A DNA stretch of 6,967 nt, taken from Gammaproteobacteria bacterium (GTDB taxonomy: Bacteria; Pseudomonadota; Gammaproteobacteria; Coxiellales; Coxiellaceae). This document shows positions 5,979-6,967 of the stretch, piece by piece. Under the pieces are notes generated by a model. It saw nothing but the letters and a program-made list of their open reading frames with translations, made no database searches and had not been told where the DNA came from. The position numbers and the translations under genes were made by a program. The stretch is from NCBI GenBank assembly GCA_022600315.1, contig JAHZKQ010000284.1:1-6967 (forward strand). The letters run 5' to 3'. Positions within the stretch are counted from its first letter, which is position 1; each line of letters begins with the position of its first letter.

Positions 5979-6967
5979 TTACATAATTCCACAGCCGCGC
6001 TCGGGTTGTGGGGGTTGTTGCTCATTTGTATCATTGGGCCCACCCCATAATAAAGCGCTAAGCTTATCTTTAACGCTTGTTATGCCGGTAGTCACTATTT
6101 CGCTAACGCCGCTGCAAGTGGCGATATTTTTTATTCCCTGCACCAATAGTTTCCCGCCAATGTGACGAAAACCAAGATAAACAGCGGTTGTAGTAATGAT
6201 TTGTTTGATACATTCTCCGCCGTTATCGGCAAAAAAGTCGGGATTATTCCAGTAAAAGCTTAATAACATGCCGGCGTTTAGCATACCTACAACAATATTA
6301 TTTGGTATTTTATTGTGGGCGGCATATTGATTGGCCAATAGGATAGCTTCGGTTTTGATGCAATAACTTGTCGGCTGAATTGGTATAGACAGATTATAAA
6401 ATACCAGTAGTTTTAAGTATTCTTTTGCACGAATGTGGTTGGCAATGGCATGCTTTGTTTTAGGTTGATAGGTTAAGTTACTAATTTCATCTATAATGCC
6501 AGCGATTAAGCCAATGGCGGATGCCAAAGGGATAATGGCAACAAAATTTTGTGGAAGGTAAGTTTTTTTAGGGATAATATCAGGACGTTTTGGATTGTAA
6601 ATTATGCTGCAGGCTTTTATATCTAACTGGCCAGGTTGTGTAGAGATGTTTGCTGTAGGAATGGCGGTATCAATATAGGGGTGCATAATACTTGGTTGTG
6701 TACTTATAAGTGATGCTGTACTTAGTTCTTCTGGATGTTCAAGTCTTAGTAAATGTCCAAGTTCGTGTAAAGTCACATGGGAAAAAATTTGCCCAGCATG
6801 AGTGTGGCTATTATTAAGGCTTTGTAAAATGTGGATTACTTTATTTTTTAGCCTTCTTAACTTGATCTTTTCAGCTAGTATTGCTTGGCTTTTTAATTGT
6901 CTAGCTTGTAGTTCTGCTAAGGTTTTCTCTGTTGCTTTTATTTGTTGCTTAATCTCTGAGGCAGTAG
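5979..6967 (-). CDS. Metzincin-like zinc metalloprotease with C-terminal CaaX box, partial (N-terminus beyond right edge)
   Basis: The frame stays open from the stop at 5979 to the last base, so the gene enters from outside; 328 residues are visible. A GTG at 6776 would make a 265-residue protein, but it lies three codons before the zinc motif and is not a credible start. Visible residues 1-45 are a charged Lys/Gln/Ala-rich helix, probably coiled coil. HELGHLLRLEH (67-77) fits the metzincin zinc site HExxHxxGxxH with His67, Glu68, His71 and His77, except that Arg replaces the usual Gly. SIMHPY (92-97) fits a matrixin Met-turn, and QLDIKACSIIY (about 113-123) resembles the closing helix of matrixins. 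Hydrophobic segments follow at about 141-159 and 224-239, with a weaker one near 258-275. A Pro/Gln-rich tail ends in Cys-Gly-Ile-Met, a farnesylation-type CaaX box. The protein family is not recognised. A secreted effector anchored in host membranes is an inference. Confidence 0.8.
   Translation of the reverse strand, partial: TASEIKQQIKATEKTLAELQARQLKSQAILAEKIKLRRLKNKVIHILQSLNNSHTHAGQIFSHVTLHELGHLLRLEHPEELSTASLISTQPSIMHPYIDTAIPTANISTQPGQLDIKACSIIYNPKRPDIIPKKTYLPQNFVAIIPLASAIGLIAGIIDEISNLTYQPKTKHAIANHIRAKEYLKLLVFYNLSIPIQPTSYCIKTEAILLANQYAAHNKIPNNIVVGMLNAGMLLSFYWNNPDFFADNGGECIKQIITTTAVYLGFRHIGGKLLVQGIKNIATCSGVSEIVTTGITSVKDKLSALLWGGPNDTNEQQPPQPERGCGIM

Noticed and set aside
6774..6776. GTG as the true start of the metalloprotease-like gene
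   Set aside because: The frame continues open upstream to the window edge with sensible protein sequence, including the GQIFSHVTLHELGH approach to the zinc site typical of matrixins.

Overview
The window looks like chromosome of a moderately AT-rich gammaproteobacterium. LysS aligns from end to end with my memory of the E. coli protein and YgfZ carries the family signature. The last gene encodes a metzincin-like protein ending in a eukaryotic-type CaaX box, and there are two related MFS transporters. Together these suggest a host-associated lineage such as the Legionellales (Coxiella/Legionella/Berkiella-like). That placement is inference, not proof.

Layout: (1) 1-699, minus strand: the N-terminal half of an MFS transporter cut by the left edge. 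(2) 700-857: a divergent promoter region serving the transporter leftward and lysS rightward. (3) 858-2372, plus: lysS, lysyl-tRNA synthetase, best read from a TTG start. (4) 2352-3137, minus: ygfZ, a folate-binding Fe-S maintenance protein, overlapping the end of lysS tail to tail by 21 bases. (5) 3138-3332: a second divergent promoter region. (6) 3333-4625, plus: a complete MFS transporter, related in sequence to the first. (7) 4690-5976, plus: a 428-residue glutamate dehydrogenase with its catalytic residues intact, 64 bases after the transporter. (8) 5979-6967, minus: the C-terminal 328 residues of a protein whose start lies beyond the right edge. It has a helical charged segment, a matrixin-like zinc site, hydrophobic helices and a C-terminal Cys-Gly-Ile-Met.

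Most genes are housekeeping: translation (lysS), Fe-S/tRNA modification upkeep (ygfZ) and the carbon/nitrogen junction (glutamate dehydrogenase). The transporter and dehydrogenase may be co-transcribed, which would suit an organism that imports and deaminates amino acids, but the substrate cannot be read from the sequence. The gene at the right edge is the least ordinary item. A zinc-protease-like domain, membrane-seeking helices and a farnesylation-type C-terminus are what one would expect of an effector that is lipidated and membrane-anchored inside a eukaryotic host.

No tRNA, rRNA, CRISPR array, insertion sequence or convincing intrinsic terminator was seen. All promoter calls were made by eye from -35/-10 matches.
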